From: CAVVEC01 sp963770485
Lineage (GTDB): Bacteria; Acidobacteriota; Terriglobia; Terriglobales; Acidobacteriaceae
Length of the DNA stretch: 64,000 bases
Direction: 5' to 3'
Assembly (NCBI GenBank): GCA_963770485.1
Contig: CAVYPX010000009.1
Span: 806,001-870,000, forward strand
Shown here: piece by piece, positions 1 to 9,311 of the stretch
Layout of the letters: each line of letters opens with the position of its first letter
How positions within the stretch are numbered: the stretch's first letter is position 1
Notes under the pieces: generated by a model
The model's input: the letters and a program-made list of their open reading frames with translations, nothing else
Told to the model about the DNA's origin: nothing
Databases searched by the model: none
Program-made: the position numbers and the translations under genes

Positions 1-399
1 ATCACCCGCCGAACCGAGGCTCATCTGGCAGCCGCAGCTTCTAAGCGCGTGGAACGCTGGCAACGGATCGCCCGGCAAGCGGCAGAGCAATCCCGCCGGG
101 TTTCACCGCCGGAGATCTCCCCGCCGATGAAGTTGAAGGATGGAGTCGCGCTTCCGGGCAGCACACGCATTCTGCTTTCGGAATGCGAAAAAGAGGTAAT
201 GCTGCGAGATGTTCTACAGGCTGCTTCTCCGGGCCGCGAGATTCTTCTTGCCCTTGGTCCGGAGGGCGGCTGGACGGAGGCGGAACTGGGCCAGTTTCAC
301 GAAGCAGGCTGGAGTTCCGCGTCGCTGGGGAACACGATTCTTCGGGCGGAGACGGCGGCGATCGCGGGGGTGGCGGTGGTTCTGTCAGAACTGCAATAG
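1..399 (+). CDS. rsmE: 16S rRNA (uracil(1498)-N(3))-methyltransferase, C-terminal part
   Basis: This is the C-terminal part (132 residues) of RsmE, the SPOUT-class enzyme that methylates N3 of U1498 in 16S rRNA using SAM. The reading frame is open from base 1, so the N-terminal PUA-like domain lies outside the window. Family landmarks are ERWQRIARQAAEQSRR near the start, the knot motif LALGPEGGW and the ending LGNTILRAETAAIAG, which forms the SAM-binding trefoil knot. The stop is TAG at 397-399. No gene follows within 180 bases. Confidence 0.93.
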   Translation: MTRRTEAHLAAAASKRVERWQRIARQAAEQSRRVSPPEISPPMKLKDGVALPGSTRILLSECEKEVMLRDVLQAASPGREILLALGPEGGWTEAELGQFHEAGWSSASLGNTILRAETAAIAGVAVVLSELQ

Positions 400-598
400 C
401 GCACGATCCGCTAGGGTCTCGAGTCTGAAGTTTGCAGCATAAGTTAGCAGTTGGGTGTGGCACTGGTGAAAAGCAGGTCCCTCCACTCCGCTTCGCTTCA
501 GTCGGGATGACAGCACGCGGGGCACTTTGGACGCAGGACACCAGGATTATCCTCAACCCTCTCTGATATTCTCCTCCCCAGTGGCAACTCCGAAACCC

Positions 599-3541
599 AT
601 GCCGACTGCGCCGGAGTTTGAGCCCGACGAGCGCCAGCGCGAAGCCATCGAACATGTACGCGGGCCCATGCTGGTCGTTGCTGGGGCGGGCACGGGCAAG
701 ACCACAGTGCTGACGCGCAGGATTGCGGAACTGCTCGCCGGGAAGCACGCACGACCAGACGAGATTCTTGCCGTCACCTATACCGACAATGCTGCCCGGG
801 AAATGCGCGAGCGGGTTCAGGCCGAGGTTCGCGGAGCTGATATTTCCCGACTCCAGGTCTCGACCTTCCACGCTTACTGCAATAACCTGCTCATCCGTTG
901 TGGGAAACAATTCGGCGTGCTCGATGACAAAGATCTTTGGATCTACTTGCGCAGGCGTATCCGCGACCTGCATCTGAATTATTTCGTCCGCGCGGCCAAG
1001 GTCAGCAAGTTTTTGGACGATCTGCTCGATTTCATGCGTCGTTGCCACGACGAACTAGTGGGGCCGGAAAGATATGCGGAGTATGTCCGGCGACTGGAGC
1101 GGGGAGAGCTGCCCATCCCGCGGGTTTGCAAATCGAAGGAAGCGGACACGCTGACAGATGAAGAAGTGTTGGGGCGATGCCGGGAAATTGCGCAGGTGTT
1201 CGCCGCTGTCGAAGGCATGCTTCGCGAAGAGAATCTGGGCACCTTTGGGCACATGATCAGCCGCGCGTACGAACTGCTGCGACGGGATTCCGCGCTGCTT
1301 GCTCGCGAACGTGAACACGCTCGCTTCATCCTGGTTGACGAGTTCCAGGACGCCAACTTCGCCCAAGTAAAGATTCTCCAGAGTTTGGCGGGGGAGGACC
1401 GGAACGTCTTCGCGGTCGGTGACCCGGATCAGGCCATTTATCGATTCCGAGGCGCATCGAGCGCGGCTTTCGGTCTTTTCCAGCACAATTTTCCTGGAGC
1501 AAAACTGGTTGCGCTGGAGAAGAACCGGCGCTCGACCACGCCCATCTTGCGTTGCGCGTACACGCTGATTTCGAAGAACCCCGACGTCTTTCCTGGCGGC
1601 AAAGCGGCCGCGCTCCGCTATCAGCGTTCCCCGCTGATTTCAGCTCGCGAAGAGGATGCGGCGCGGGAAGGCCGGGAATTGCAGAGCATTCCGGTCGAGA
1701 CTGTTCTTCTTACCGCGAAGGATGTCGAGTGCTCCGATCTGGTCACGGTACTTCGCGACCGCCAACGGCAGTCCCGCTGTAAGTGGAAGGATTTCGCGAT
1801 TCTCTACCGGCAGCATTTGCATCGCGACCAACTGGCGGAAGAACTAGCCGAGCAAGGCATCCCATTTTCCATTGAGAACATGGATGTGATGGACACGCCC
1901 GAGGCCCGCGATCTATTCGCCTGCCTGGGTGCGGTGGTCTCAGCGCGAGATGACGCAAGTCTGTTCCGGGTCGCAGCTTTGCCGCAGTTCGCGATCGATC
2001 CCGAGAAGCTGCGCGCGGGGATCAAGGCGATTCCGAGGGACGACAGGAATTCAGGGGTGGCGTCGGTGTTAGCTCAAATCGAAGGCGGCGCTGCAGTGCT
2101 CAATGCGCTGGAGCAGATACGAGACGAAATCGCACGCACCTCGGCCAAGAGCCGCGCGGCCCTGGAAATCATCGTTCGCCGCTTCGGCTTCGAACGTACT
2201 TCGCCGCCACTGGTTGCCGTCCTCAAGTTTGTCGGCGATTGGGAAAAAAAGCCGGTCACCAAGACCGGGGAGGTTGGCGAACTGCTCGATTACCTGGAAT
2301 ATTTCCGGGAAGCGCGCGGCACCATCCCGATGCCCTCGGCTGAGGATAATGCGGTGCACCTGATGACGGCGCACTGCGCCAAGGGATTGGAATTCAATCA
2401 CGTATTCGTGATTCGAGCGAACTCCAATTCCTTCCCTTCGTCCTACAAAGAATCGCTGGTGGAGTTCCCTCGCGAGTTGCGCGACGCGGATTCCGTTGCT
2501 CAGCAGGACGATAAGGTTCTGCACGAGCAGGAGGAGCGGCGGCTATTCTATGTCGCCATGACCCGCGCCCGCGACTCGCTCACCATGTATGCGCGGCAGG
2601 GTAAAGGGAAGGACCCGACCCCTCCGGGATTTCTGCGTGATCTGGTGAAGGACGCAACGCTCCATCGCTATTTGCGGCAACGGCAGGCTCGCGGATTCCA
2701 AACGGATCTGTTCGGAGCGGCGAGCGCTCCTGCGCCAACTCGCACTGCCCAGTGGCTGGAGCTGCCGCCGGTCTCCGATCTGAGCGCGAAGCTGAGCGCA
2801 AGCGCGGTGCAAACTTACGAGACCTGCCCTCTGCAGTTCAAACTGGAGCGCGAGTGGAGAATTCCCGGGGAGGTTCCGGCGGCCATGCAGTACGGCGCAG
2901 CCATGCACCGGGTGCTTCGTGCTTACTACGACTCGGTTCGGTTCCAGCGGCCCCTCTCGGAAGAAGCGCTGATCGAACTTCTGCGCGCCGATCTCGCGGA
3001 AGCCGGCATCCAGGACCGGTATCAGCACGAACTCTACGAGAAGCAGGGAGTCGATCAGATACGAGAGTTTCTCGCTGTGTGCGGACGCACACCAACACCT
3101 GAAGTGCTGCACACGGAAGAATTTTTCGAAGTACGATTCGGTGAAACGGTCGTGGTCGGACGAATCGATCGCGTCGACAAACTGCCAGACGGCCAGGTGG
3201 TGATCACCGATTATAAGACGGGCAAGCCCCAGTCGCAGGAAGACGCGGATGAAAGCTTGCAGCTCTCAATCTATGCCCTGGCGGCGCGGGAAAAGTGGGG
3301 ATATCGCGCCGATCATCTCGCCTTCTACAACCTGGAAGGAAATAGTTCTGTGGTCACGCGTCGCAGCGAAATGCAGCTCATGGATGCGAGATCGAGAGTG
3401 CAAGAAGTCGCAGAGAGCATTGCGGCGCACAGCTTCGATGCCAAGACCGGCTTCCACTGCACCTTCTGCGCCTACCGCAGCCTTTGTCCCGCGACCGAGA
3501 AGCGGCTCTACACGGCCTCTCCGAAGACTGGCAGCGACTAG
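599..3541 (+). CDS. UvrD/PcrA-type ATP-dependent helicase fused to a PD-(D/E)XK nuclease
   Basis: A superfamily 1A DNA helicase with a C-terminal Cas4/AddB-like nuclease, 980 residues from this ATG. Helicase motifs appear in order: Q-motif (DERQREAIEH), Walker A (AGAGTGKTT), motif Ia (TYTDNAAREM), DEFQD box, GDPDQAIYRFRG, TAHCAKGLEF and RRLFYVAMTRAR. The C-terminal domain has GRIDRVDKL and VITDYKTGK, the usual PD-(D/E)XK core. It also has one Cys in YETCPLQFK and a CTFCAYRSLC cluster, which together give the four cysteines expected of a 4Fe-4S nuclease. A role in double-strand break processing is inferred by analogy with AddB/AdnB. An in-frame GTG at 581 with a weak -10-like TATTCT (567-572) before it is an alternative start. 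A TTG at 527 is less likely. Confidence 0.9.
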   Translation: MPTAPEFEPDERQREAIEHVRGPMLVVAGAGTGKTTVLTRRIAELLAGKHARPDEILAVTYTDNAAREMRERVQAEVRGADISRLQVSTFHAYCNNLLIRCGKQFGVLDDKDLWIYLRRRIRDLHLNYFVRAAKVSKFLDDLLDFMRRCHDELVGPERYAEYVRRLERGELPIPRVCKSKEADTLTDEEVLGRCREIAQVFAAVEGMLREENLGTFGHMISRAYELLRRDSALLAREREHARFILVDEFQDANFAQVKILQSLAGEDRNVFAVGDPDQAIYRFRGASSAAFGLFQHNFPGAKLVALEKNRRSTTPILRCAYTLISKNPDVFPGGKAAALRYQRSPLISAREEDAAREGRELQSIPVETVLLTAKDVECSDLVTVLRDRQRQSRCKWKDFAILYRQHLHRDQLAEELAEQGIPFSIENMDVMDTPEARDLFACLGAVVSARDDASLFRVAALPQFAIDPEKLRAGIKAIPRDDRNSGVASVLAQIEGGAAVLNALEQIRDEIARTSAKSRAALEIIVRRFGFERTSPPLVAVLKFVGDWEKKPVTKTGEVGELLDYLEYFREARGTIPMPSAEDNAVHLMTAHCAKGLEFNHVFVIRANSNSFPSSYKESLVEFPRELRDADSVAQQDDKVLHEQEERRLFYVAMTRARDSLTMYARQGKGKDPTPPGFLRDLVKDATLHRYLRQRQARGFQTDLFGAASAPAPTRTAQWLELPPVSDLSAKLSASAVQTYETCPLQFKLEREWRIPGEVPAAMQYGAAMHRVLRAYYDSVRFQRPLSEEALIELLRADLAEAGIQDRYQHELYEKQGVDQIREFLAVCGRTPTPEVLHTEEFFEVRFGETVVVGRIDRVDKLPDGQVVITDYKTGKPQSQEDADESLQLSIYALAAREKWGYRADHLAFYNLEGNSSVVTRRSEMQLMDARSRVQEVAESIAAHSFDAKTGFHCTFCAYRSLCPATEKRLYTASPKTGSD

Positions 3542-3586
3542 CGCAGGATCGCGACAGGGGCCAAGCGGGCGTAGGTCCCCAAAAAA

Positions 3587-3614
3587 CAGTTGTCAGTTGC
3601 CGGTTCTCAGTTCT
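3587..3614. repeat. Short heptamer tandem repeat
   Basis: Four degenerate 7-bp units run head to tail: CAGTTGT, CAGTTGC, CGGTTCT, CAGTTCT. They lie just after the helicase gene. A related five-unit array is at 25456-25490. Confidence 0.6.
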
Positions 3615-3644
3615 CGGTGAAACTGCCGTGAAGATACCTCGCGC

Positions 3645-3674
3645 AAAAACTTAGGGGACGCTTTCCGCGTCCCC
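3645..3674 (-). terminator. Rho-independent terminator of the tiny peptide gene
   Basis: On the minus strand GGGGACGC pairs perfectly with GCGTCCCC around the loop GGAAA. It is followed by TAAG and a five-T run at 3649-3645. It starts about 20 bases after the stop codon of the 15-codon ORF. Confidence 0.75.
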
Positions 3675-3696
3675 CTGTTCGTCTATTGCTGAAGGC

Positions 3697-3744
3697 TTAG
3701 TGTTTCTTCTTTGCGGCCTTCTTTGCTTTCTTCTTGGTTGCCAT
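3697..3744 (-). CDS. 15-residue lysine/alanine-rich basic peptide
   Basis: The predicted product is MATKKKAKKAAKKKH, with eight Lys in 15 residues. It resembles an isolated histone H1-like or HU-type basic tail. Support for a real gene: AGGGAGA lies about 9 bases before the ATG, TTGACA-N17-TATACA lies about 65 bases upstream, and a perfect hairpin with T-run follows the stop. The in-frame ATG at 3765 would give a 22-residue version but has no Shine-Dalgarno. Lysine-rich peptides of this kind could bind nucleic acid, but the function is not known. The transcript of roughly 155 nt might also act as an RNA. Confidence 0.55.
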   Translation of the reverse strand: MATKKKAKKAAKKKH

Positions 3745-4117
3745 TGATCTATTCTCCCTTTCCATTGTTCATGGAGTTTGCAACGGTCTACTGTTGCGAC
3801 TGATTGAATGTATAGAGTCAATAAAAAGTGATGTCAAGAGAAAAATGAAGTTCTGTGGAGCACACGACCCATGCACCAAGGTCACCAAAGCGACGGAACA
3901 AGAAATTTGTTCCGCAAGAAATGCGCTGATCATCTCGGTTCGCTGAGAAATTAGTCGGCGCAGGGGTTCAGTGGCGACAACTGGAGTTGGAATCGGGTGA
4001 ACACCTGCCACAAACTGAGGCTTCCGTCCGAGTACCACCGCACTCCAACTGAATTCAACTTTTTCCGCGCCGGCACATCTATAATCAGGAGCGGGAAATA
4101 ATCGCAGGAGCATATAA
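3745..4117. other. Intergenic region between divergent tiny gene and thiolase
   Basis: The 373 bases hold the minus-strand promoter and leader of the peptide gene, one copy of the 14-mer GTTCCGCAAGAAAT (3909-3922, also at 13319 and 14038) and a perfect -10 TATAAT at 4080-4085 before the thiolase gene. No further gene is supported; the 70-codon plus-strand ORF at 3734 is antisense to the peptide leader. Confidence 0.5.
3809..3837 (-). promoter_or_regulatory. Sigma-70 type promoter for the tiny peptide gene
   Basis: On the minus strand TTGACA (3837-3832) is a perfect -35. A 17-bp spacer leads to TATACA (3814-3809). Transcription would start near 3802 and give a leader of about 57 nt. Confidence 0.65.
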
Positions 4118-5311
4118 ATGGCTGCTTTGAACGATGCCGTCATCATCTCCGGCTGTCGCACGCCGGTGGGAAAATTTCAGGGAAGCCTTTCGGATTTGAG
4201 CGCCACCCAGCTGGGCGCGATCGTGGTGCGTGAGGCGGTGAAGCGCGCTGGCGTGGATCCCAAACAAGTCGACGAATGCATTATGGGCAACGTGGTCTCT
4301 GCCGGGCTGGGGCAGAACCCCGCTCGCCAAGCCGCCATCTTCGGTGGTTTATCTCCCGAGGTAGGTGCCATGACCGTCAACAAGGTCTGCGGCTCCGGAC
4401 TGAAAGCAGTGGCGCTGGCGGCGCAAGCAATTCAGACCGAGAACAGTTCTGTGGTGGTTGCGGGCGGAATGGAATCCATGACCAACGCTCCTTATCTGCT
4501 GCCCCAAGCGCGCAAAGGATACCGCCTGGGCAACGCGCAGATCATCGACTCCATGGTGAATGACGGACTGTGGGACATCTACAACAACTACCACATGGGC
4601 ATCACCGGCGAGAATGTCGCAGAGAAATACGGCATCACGCGGGAAGAGCAGGACCAGTTCGCGCTCAATTCTCATCGCAAGGCAATCGCCGCGATTCGGG
4701 AGTGCCGCTTCAAGTCGCAGATCATTCCCGTCGAACTTCCAGCGAAGAAAAAGGGGGAAGCGCCGGCGATCTTCGACAAAGACGAATCGCCGCGCGAAGA
4801 CACGACCATTGACACACTGCGCTCGCTGAAACCCGCATTCAAGAAAGACGGCACAGTGACCGCAGGCAACGCTCCCGGCGTGAACGACGGAGCTGCGGCC
4901 GTTGTGGTTACCAGCGCTCGGCTGGCCAAAGAGTTCGGGGCGAAGCCCATGGTCCGCATCGTGGCCCAAGCCACCAGCGGCGTTGAACCCCAATGGGTAA
5001 TGATGGCGCCGGTCGGCGCGGTTCGAACCATCTGGCAGAAGACGGGCTGGAAGAATGAGGATGTGGATCTCTACGAACTCAATGAAGCCTTCTCGGTGCA
5101 GGCTCTGGGCGTGATGCGGGAGCTTGGGCTCGATCCCGCCAAAGTGAACGTGAACGGCGGCGCAGTCGCCCTTGGGCATCCTATCGGGGCCAGCGGCGCG
5201 CGGGTTCTGGTTACGCTGATTTATGAAATGATCCGCCGCGATGTGCATCGCGGGATTGCGGCTCTATGCCTGGGTGGTGGGAATGCGGTGGCGATGGCGG
5301 TGGAGCGGTAG
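4118..5311 (+). CDS. Acetyl-CoA C-acetyltransferase (thiolase)
   Basis: Biosynthetic/degradative thiolase of the AtoB/PhaA type, 397 residues, the usual family length. It interconverts two acetyl-CoA with acetoacetyl-CoA, or cleaves 3-ketoacyl-CoA. The acyl-accepting Cys is in NKVCGSGLKAV near residue 90. The family signature NGGAVALGHPIGASGAR carries the catalytic His, and the second catalytic Cys is in ALCLGGGNAVAMAVE. The start is well placed: AGGAG lies eight bases before ATG 4118 and a TATAAT at 4080-4085 precedes it. It stands alone, with a histidine kinase facing it downstream, so the exact pathway is not shown by context. Confidence 0.95.
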   Translation: MAALNDAVIISGCRTPVGKFQGSLSDLSATQLGAIVVREAVKRAGVDPKQVDECIMGNVVSAGLGQNPARQAAIFGGLSPEVGAMTVNKVCGSGLKAVALAAQAIQTENSSVVVAGGMESMTNAPYLLPQARKGYRLGNAQIIDSMVNDGLWDIYNNYHMGITGENVAEKYGITREEQDQFALNSHRKAIAAIRECRFKSQIIPVELPAKKKGEAPAIFDKDESPREDTTIDTLRSLKPAFKKDGTVTAGNAPGVNDGAAAVVVTSARLAKEFGAKPMVRIVAQATSGVEPQWVMMAPVGAVRTIWQKTGWKNEDVDLYELNEAFSVQALGVMRELGLDPAKVNVNGGAVALGHPIGASGARVLVTLIYEMIRRDVHRGIAALCLGGGNAVAMAVER

Positions 5312-5357
5312 TTAGCTTCGCTGAAACTGGCGAACTGGGCCCTGGCCCCACACGAAC

Positions 5358-7493
5358 CTAGCTTCCTCCATCCGCGGTTCCAGCGTCGGCAATTGGCAAG
5401 GTCACGGTAAACACCGCTCCTCCACCTGGACCCGACGCGGCCTCGACGTTTCCGCCATGTTCCCGCAGAATTGCTTTGCAGATGCTCAAGCCCAAACCGG
5501 TGCCGCGCCCGGGGCGCTTGGTGGTGTAAAAAGGATCGAAGATATCGGGCAGGATGTCGGGTGGAATGCCGGGACCATCGTCCTGAAAAATGACCGAAAC
5601 CGATCTGTCCGCTTTTTCCAGCCGGATGCGCAAGGTTCCCCGATCGCGCGCTTCCCGGATCGCCTGTTCCGCATTCAAGATCAGATTTAGAAACACCTGC
5701 ATCAGCTGATGAGCGTCTCCGTTTACGGAAGGGAAGGATGTTTCAGTGATGAAATCCACTGTAATATTGCTCTTACGCAAAGAATACGCGTGCAGGTGCA
5801 GCGTCCTCTGCACCAGCTCGCCGAGGTTGATTGGGCTCTTGCCTGGTGCGGGAGGACGGGAGAAGTACATCAGGTTTTGAACAATCTCTGTGGCGCGGCG
5901 GGCTTGCTGTTGCAAGATGACCAGTTGCTTGCGGGCCGATTCGGTCACTTCGCCGTCCTGCAGCAATTCGGCCATGCCCAGGATGCTGGTGAGCGGGTTG
6001 TTCAATTCGTGGGCAAAGCCGCCGATCATTTGTCCCATGGCCGCGAGCCGTTCGCTCTGGATGATCTGCTGCTCCAGCTTCTTTTCGACGGTAATGTCAC
6101 GCACGGAGACAATCACGCCACTCAGCCGGCTTTCGGCATCGAACAGCGGGCTGGCGGAGGCGCGCATGGTGCGCCAGCTTCCGTCGCGGTGGCGTGCACT
6201 ATATTCGCAGGCGCCAAACATCTTGCGTCCCGCGATGATATCCCGGTAAAGGGCGAGAAGCTCGGGCGAGTGTTCCTCTTCCTCGGCGATCTTCTTCCCC
6301 CGCAAATCTTCGGGCTTGTAGCCCAGCAGGTCGCGAATGCGAGAACTCACGAACCCGTAGCGTTCGTTCAGATCAATGACCAGAATCAGATCGGGGAAGC
6401 TCTCCAGCAGGTAGCGCTGAAACTCCTCCTGACGGCGCAGCGCTCTCTCCATCTCTCGCCGCTCCGTTACATCTACCAACGTGCCCTGGTAACGGACGAT
6501 CTTGCCGGACGCATCCCAGACCGCGCGTGAAGTATCGAGAAAAACGCCCGGGGTGCCGTCCTTGCGGCTCAGAGTGATCTCCCGGGCGCGCACGCCGCCC
6601 TGGTCATCTGCGCTTCGCCCCAGCACTGGACTTTGACTGGGATCCGAGTTCAGAGCTTTAGGATCGAGAGAAAGGAGTTCCTCTTTATTTTCGTAGCCCA
6701 GAATGTGCACCAGGGCGGCATTGCCATCGAGCAACTTCCCTTCCGGAGTACTGAAGTAAACACCCTCCTGCAGAGTTTCGAAGAGCTCGGTGAAGCGCCG
6801 CTCCTTCTCGCGCTCCTCGGTGACGTCGCGGGCCAGAGCGCTTACGCCTACCACCTCATCGCCTTTCACGATGGCGTTCAGGACGCAGTCGAAATAGAGC
6901 ACGCGCGGGTTCGATTTCAGCCGCACCGGCACCAACCCGGACCAGCGGCGTTTTTCCAGGAAGCGGGCCAACGCGTGATTCGCATCTTCGAGTTTGGGCT
7001 GGTCCAGAAACTCGTCCACTTTGTGACCCACGGCATCGGTGTAGGGAATCCCGAGAAGTTCAGTGACGCGCCGGTTCACCGTCTTTAGCCTGCCGTCGAG
7101 CGAAGTAGCAAAAGCAATATCATCGAATGAGTCGATCAATTCCTTGAAACTGCGCTGGGAACGCGCGATGAGCTGTCCGAGCTGATCGAGTTGTTCTTCC
7201 GATGGCGTGCTGGCGCGTTCCTGCAGGCCGCGGACCAGGTCTTTCAACTCCGTGACACGTTTTCTGCGGCCATAGGCAAAGCCGGCAAAGGCAATGGCGA
7301 CGCAGAGCACCGCTATGGAGATCAAGCCCAGGTGATAGGGGAGACTTTGCAATCGCTCCCAGGACTCCGCGGCCAAACCTGTGGCCAGCAGAACCACAAA
7401 CAAGAGCGCAGTTCGCCATAGCCAGGCTTCTTCCTTTTCCAGGTTCGTCGGCGTGCGTGGGGATTGCCCGGCTTGTTTTTCTGGTTCTGTCAT
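5358..7493 (-). CDS. Membrane-anchored multi-PAS sensor histidine kinase
   Basis: About 711 residues from ATG 7493. Two hydrophobic segments near the N terminus are separated by a short loop. Three PAS domains follow (FDDIAFATSLDG, LQEGVYFSTPEG, FPDLILVIDLNE). The HisKA box GGFAHELNNPLTSILG holds the phospho-accepting His. The ATPase has an N box (NLILNAEQ), a G1 box (DDGPGIPP) and GTGLGLSICKAI. The NtrB/ZraS-like kinase core suggests a partner response regulator, but none is adjacent. The stimulus is unknown. The frame stays open upstream, with ATG 7562 and TTG 7574 as alternative starts. The stop faces that of the thiolase gene 46 bases away. Confidence 0.9.
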   Translation of the reverse strand: MTEPEKQAGQSPRTPTNLEKEEAWLWRTALLFVVLLATGLAAESWERLQSLPYHLGLISIAVLCVAIAFAGFAYGRRKRVTELKDLVRGLQERASTPSEEQLDQLGQLIARSQRSFKELIDSFDDIAFATSLDGRLKTVNRRVTELLGIPYTDAVGHKVDEFLDQPKLEDANHALARFLEKRRWSGLVPVRLKSNPRVLYFDCVLNAIVKGDEVVGVSALARDVTEEREKERRFTELFETLQEGVYFSTPEGKLLDGNAALVHILGYENKEELLSLDPKALNSDPSQSPVLGRSADDQGGVRAREITLSRKDGTPGVFLDTSRAVWDASGKIVRYQGTLVDVTERREMERALRRQEEFQRYLLESFPDLILVIDLNERYGFVSSRIRDLLGYKPEDLRGKKIAEEEEHSPELLALYRDIIAGRKMFGACEYSARHRDGSWRTMRASASPLFDAESRLSGVIVSVRDITVEKKLEQQIIQSERLAAMGQMIGGFAHELNNPLTSILGMAELLQDGEVTESARKQLVILQQQARRATEIVQNLMYFSRPPAPGKSPINLGELVQRTLHLHAYSLRKSNITVDFITETSFPSVNGDAHQLMQVFLNLILNAEQAIREARDRGTLRIRLEKADRSVSVIFQDDGPGIPPDILPDIFDPFYTTKRPGRGTGLGLSICKAILREHGGNVEAASGPGGGAVFTVTLPIADAGTADGGS

Positions 7494-7760
7494 GAGAGCA
7501 CGCCCGCTCTCGTGCTGGGAACTCGGTGAGCTTGGGCCTAGGCGAATCGTAGTCCTCCGCATCGACGCAAACAACGGAAACTGTGTTAGATAACTTGGTT
7601 CACAGACAAAACGTCCAACCCTTGTTCACTCGTCACAAATTGGTTTGCGACTGCAGGCGTAATGTGGACCTTCAGGCTGATTTATCGGCTGGATTTCCTG
7701 TGCTCACGAAGGGCGGGAATAGCTCCGTCTGCCTGGAGCAGGACCATTGCTAACGAGGCC

Positions 7761-9311
7761 ATGCTTTACAAAACACTGAGTGCGGCCGTGTACGGCATCG
7801 ATGCCAACATCATCGAGGTCGAGGTGGACGTGTCTGGAATCAAGACCAACGAAGACCACTTCCACACCGTGGGCCTGCCCGATGCCGCAGTCCGCGAAAG
7901 CCGGGACCGGGTGCGTGCGGCGCTAAAAAACTGCGGTTACGACATCCCTCCCACGCATATCACCATCAACCTCGCGCCCGCTGACATTCGCAAGGAAGGA
8001 TCCGGTTTCGATCTGCCCATGGCCCTGGGAATTCTGGGCGCCTACGGCGGCCTAAATAAGAAGGAAGTGCCCGATTGTCTGTTCGTGGGGGAGTTGTCCC
8101 TCGATGGCGGCATTCGCGGAGTCCGGGGCGCGCTTCCCATTGCAATCGAGGCGCGAGGGCGGAAGATTTCGCGGCTGATCGTTCCCGAACTGAATGCTAA
8201 AGAAGCGGCCATGGTCGGCGGCGTAGAAATCTATCCTGTGAAATCCCTGCTGGATGTGATCCGTTTCGTCAACACCGGAAATGGAATCGTGCCGCTCAAA
8301 GTGGACAGCGACGCCCTGCTCAGCGAAGCGCAACATTTCTCCGTGGACTTCAAGGACGTGCGCGGCCAGCAAACGGCCAAGCGCGCCCTGGAAGTGGCCT
8401 GCGCCGGCGGGCACAACATCCTCATGATTGGTCCTCCCGGGTCTGGCAAGACCATGCTGGCCAAGCGTATGCCGACGATCCTGCCTCCCTTTACGTTTGA
8501 AGAAGCGTTGGAGACCACCAAAATTCACAGTGTTGCCGGCGTGCTCGATCCCGGCGCTGGTTTGGTGGGGGTGCGTCCGTTCCGCTCGCCCCACCATACC
8601 ATCTCTGACGCCGGCTTGATTGGAGGCGGCGCCATACCGCGTCCCGGAGAAGTCTCGCTGGCACACAACGGCGTTCTGTTTCTGGACGAGCTGCCGGAGT
8701 TCCCGCGCAATGTGCTCGAAGTCATGCGCCAGCCCCTGGAAGATGGAACCGTCTGCATCGCCCGCGCTTCCATGTCGCTGACCTTTCCTGCCCGTTTTAT
8801 GCTGGCCGCCGCCATGAATCCCTGCCCGTGCGGCTATTTCAATGACCGTTCCCGCGAATGTCATTGCACGTCGCCCATGATTCAGCGCTATATGTCCAAG
8901 ATTTCGGGGCCGCTGCTGGGCCGCATCGACATCCACATTGATGTGCCCGCGGTGAACTATAAGGAGATGCGCTCGGGCGTGGAACCGGAGAGTTCCGCGC
9001 GAATTCTGGAGCGCGTGATGCGCGCCCGCGAGACCCAGTTGAAAAGATTCTCAACCTCTCCCCGCGACAAGCTTTACTGCAACGCGCAAATGGCGCCTCG
9101 CCATATCCGCGCGTTCTGCGAGCTTTCTGTAGATTGCGAGCGGCTGCTGGAGCGTGCCATGGCCCAACAAGGTCTGACCGCCCGCGCCCACGACCGCATC
9201 CTGAAAGTTGCCCGCACCATCGCTGACCTCGAAGGCGTTAACGCCCTGGAACCCAAGCATATTGCCGAAGCGATTCAATACCGCACCCTGGACCGCACGT
9301 TCTGGGCCTGA
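7761..9311 (+). CDS. YifB/ComM family Mg-chelatase-like AAA+ ATPase
   Basis: 516 residues beginning MLYKTLSAAVYGIDA, the usual start of this family; the open frame reaches back to 7662 but the extra 33 codons do not fit. An N-terminal Lon-protease-like fold domain (residues about 1-170) precedes the AAA+ module, with Walker A GPPGSGKTMLAKR and Walker B-like GVLFLDELPEF. The Cys-rich insert NPCPCGYFNDRSRECHC and the C-terminal Mg-chelatase domain are present. In naturally transformable bacteria ComM is a branch-migration helicase that helps integrate incoming DNA. A similar recombination role here is inferred from the family only. Confidence 0.92.
   Translation: MLYKTLSAAVYGIDANIIEVEVDVSGIKTNEDHFHTVGLPDAAVRESRDRVRAALKNCGYDIPPTHITINLAPADIRKEGSGFDLPMALGILGAYGGLNKKEVPDCLFVGELSLDGGIRGVRGALPIAIEARGRKISRLIVPELNAKEAAMVGGVEIYPVKSLLDVIRFVNTGNGIVPLKVDSDALLSEAQHFSVDFKDVRGQQTAKRALEVACAGGHNILMIGPPGSGKTMLAKRMPTILPPFTFEEALETTKIHSVAGVLDPGAGLVGVRPFRSPHHTISDAGLIGGGAIPRPGEVSLAHNGVLFLDELPEFPRNVLEVMRQPLEDGTVCIARASMSLTFPARFMLAAAMNPCPCGYFNDRSRECHCTSPMIQRYMSKISGPLLGRIDIHIDVPAVNYKEMRSGVEPESSARILERVMRARETQLKRFSTSPRDKLYCNAQMAPRHIRAFCELSVDCERLLERAMAQQGLTARAHDRILKVARTIADLEGVNALEPKHIAEAIQYRTLDRTFWA

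Noticed and set aside
41..1048. Minus-strand ORF of 335 codons
   Set aside because: Spans the 3-prime end of rsmE and the start of the helicase; its Pro/Arg-rich part is translated repeat (VIPTEAKRSGG) typical of intergenic repeats.
3734..3946. Plus-strand ORF of 70 codons
   Set aside because: Overlaps the strong minus-strand promoter and leader of the lysine-rich peptide; no Shine-Dalgarno and no recognisable motif.
4349..5248. Long minus-strand ORF of 299 codons
   Set aside because: Fully antisense to the thiolase gene, no family resemblance; a frame shadow of a GC-rich gene.
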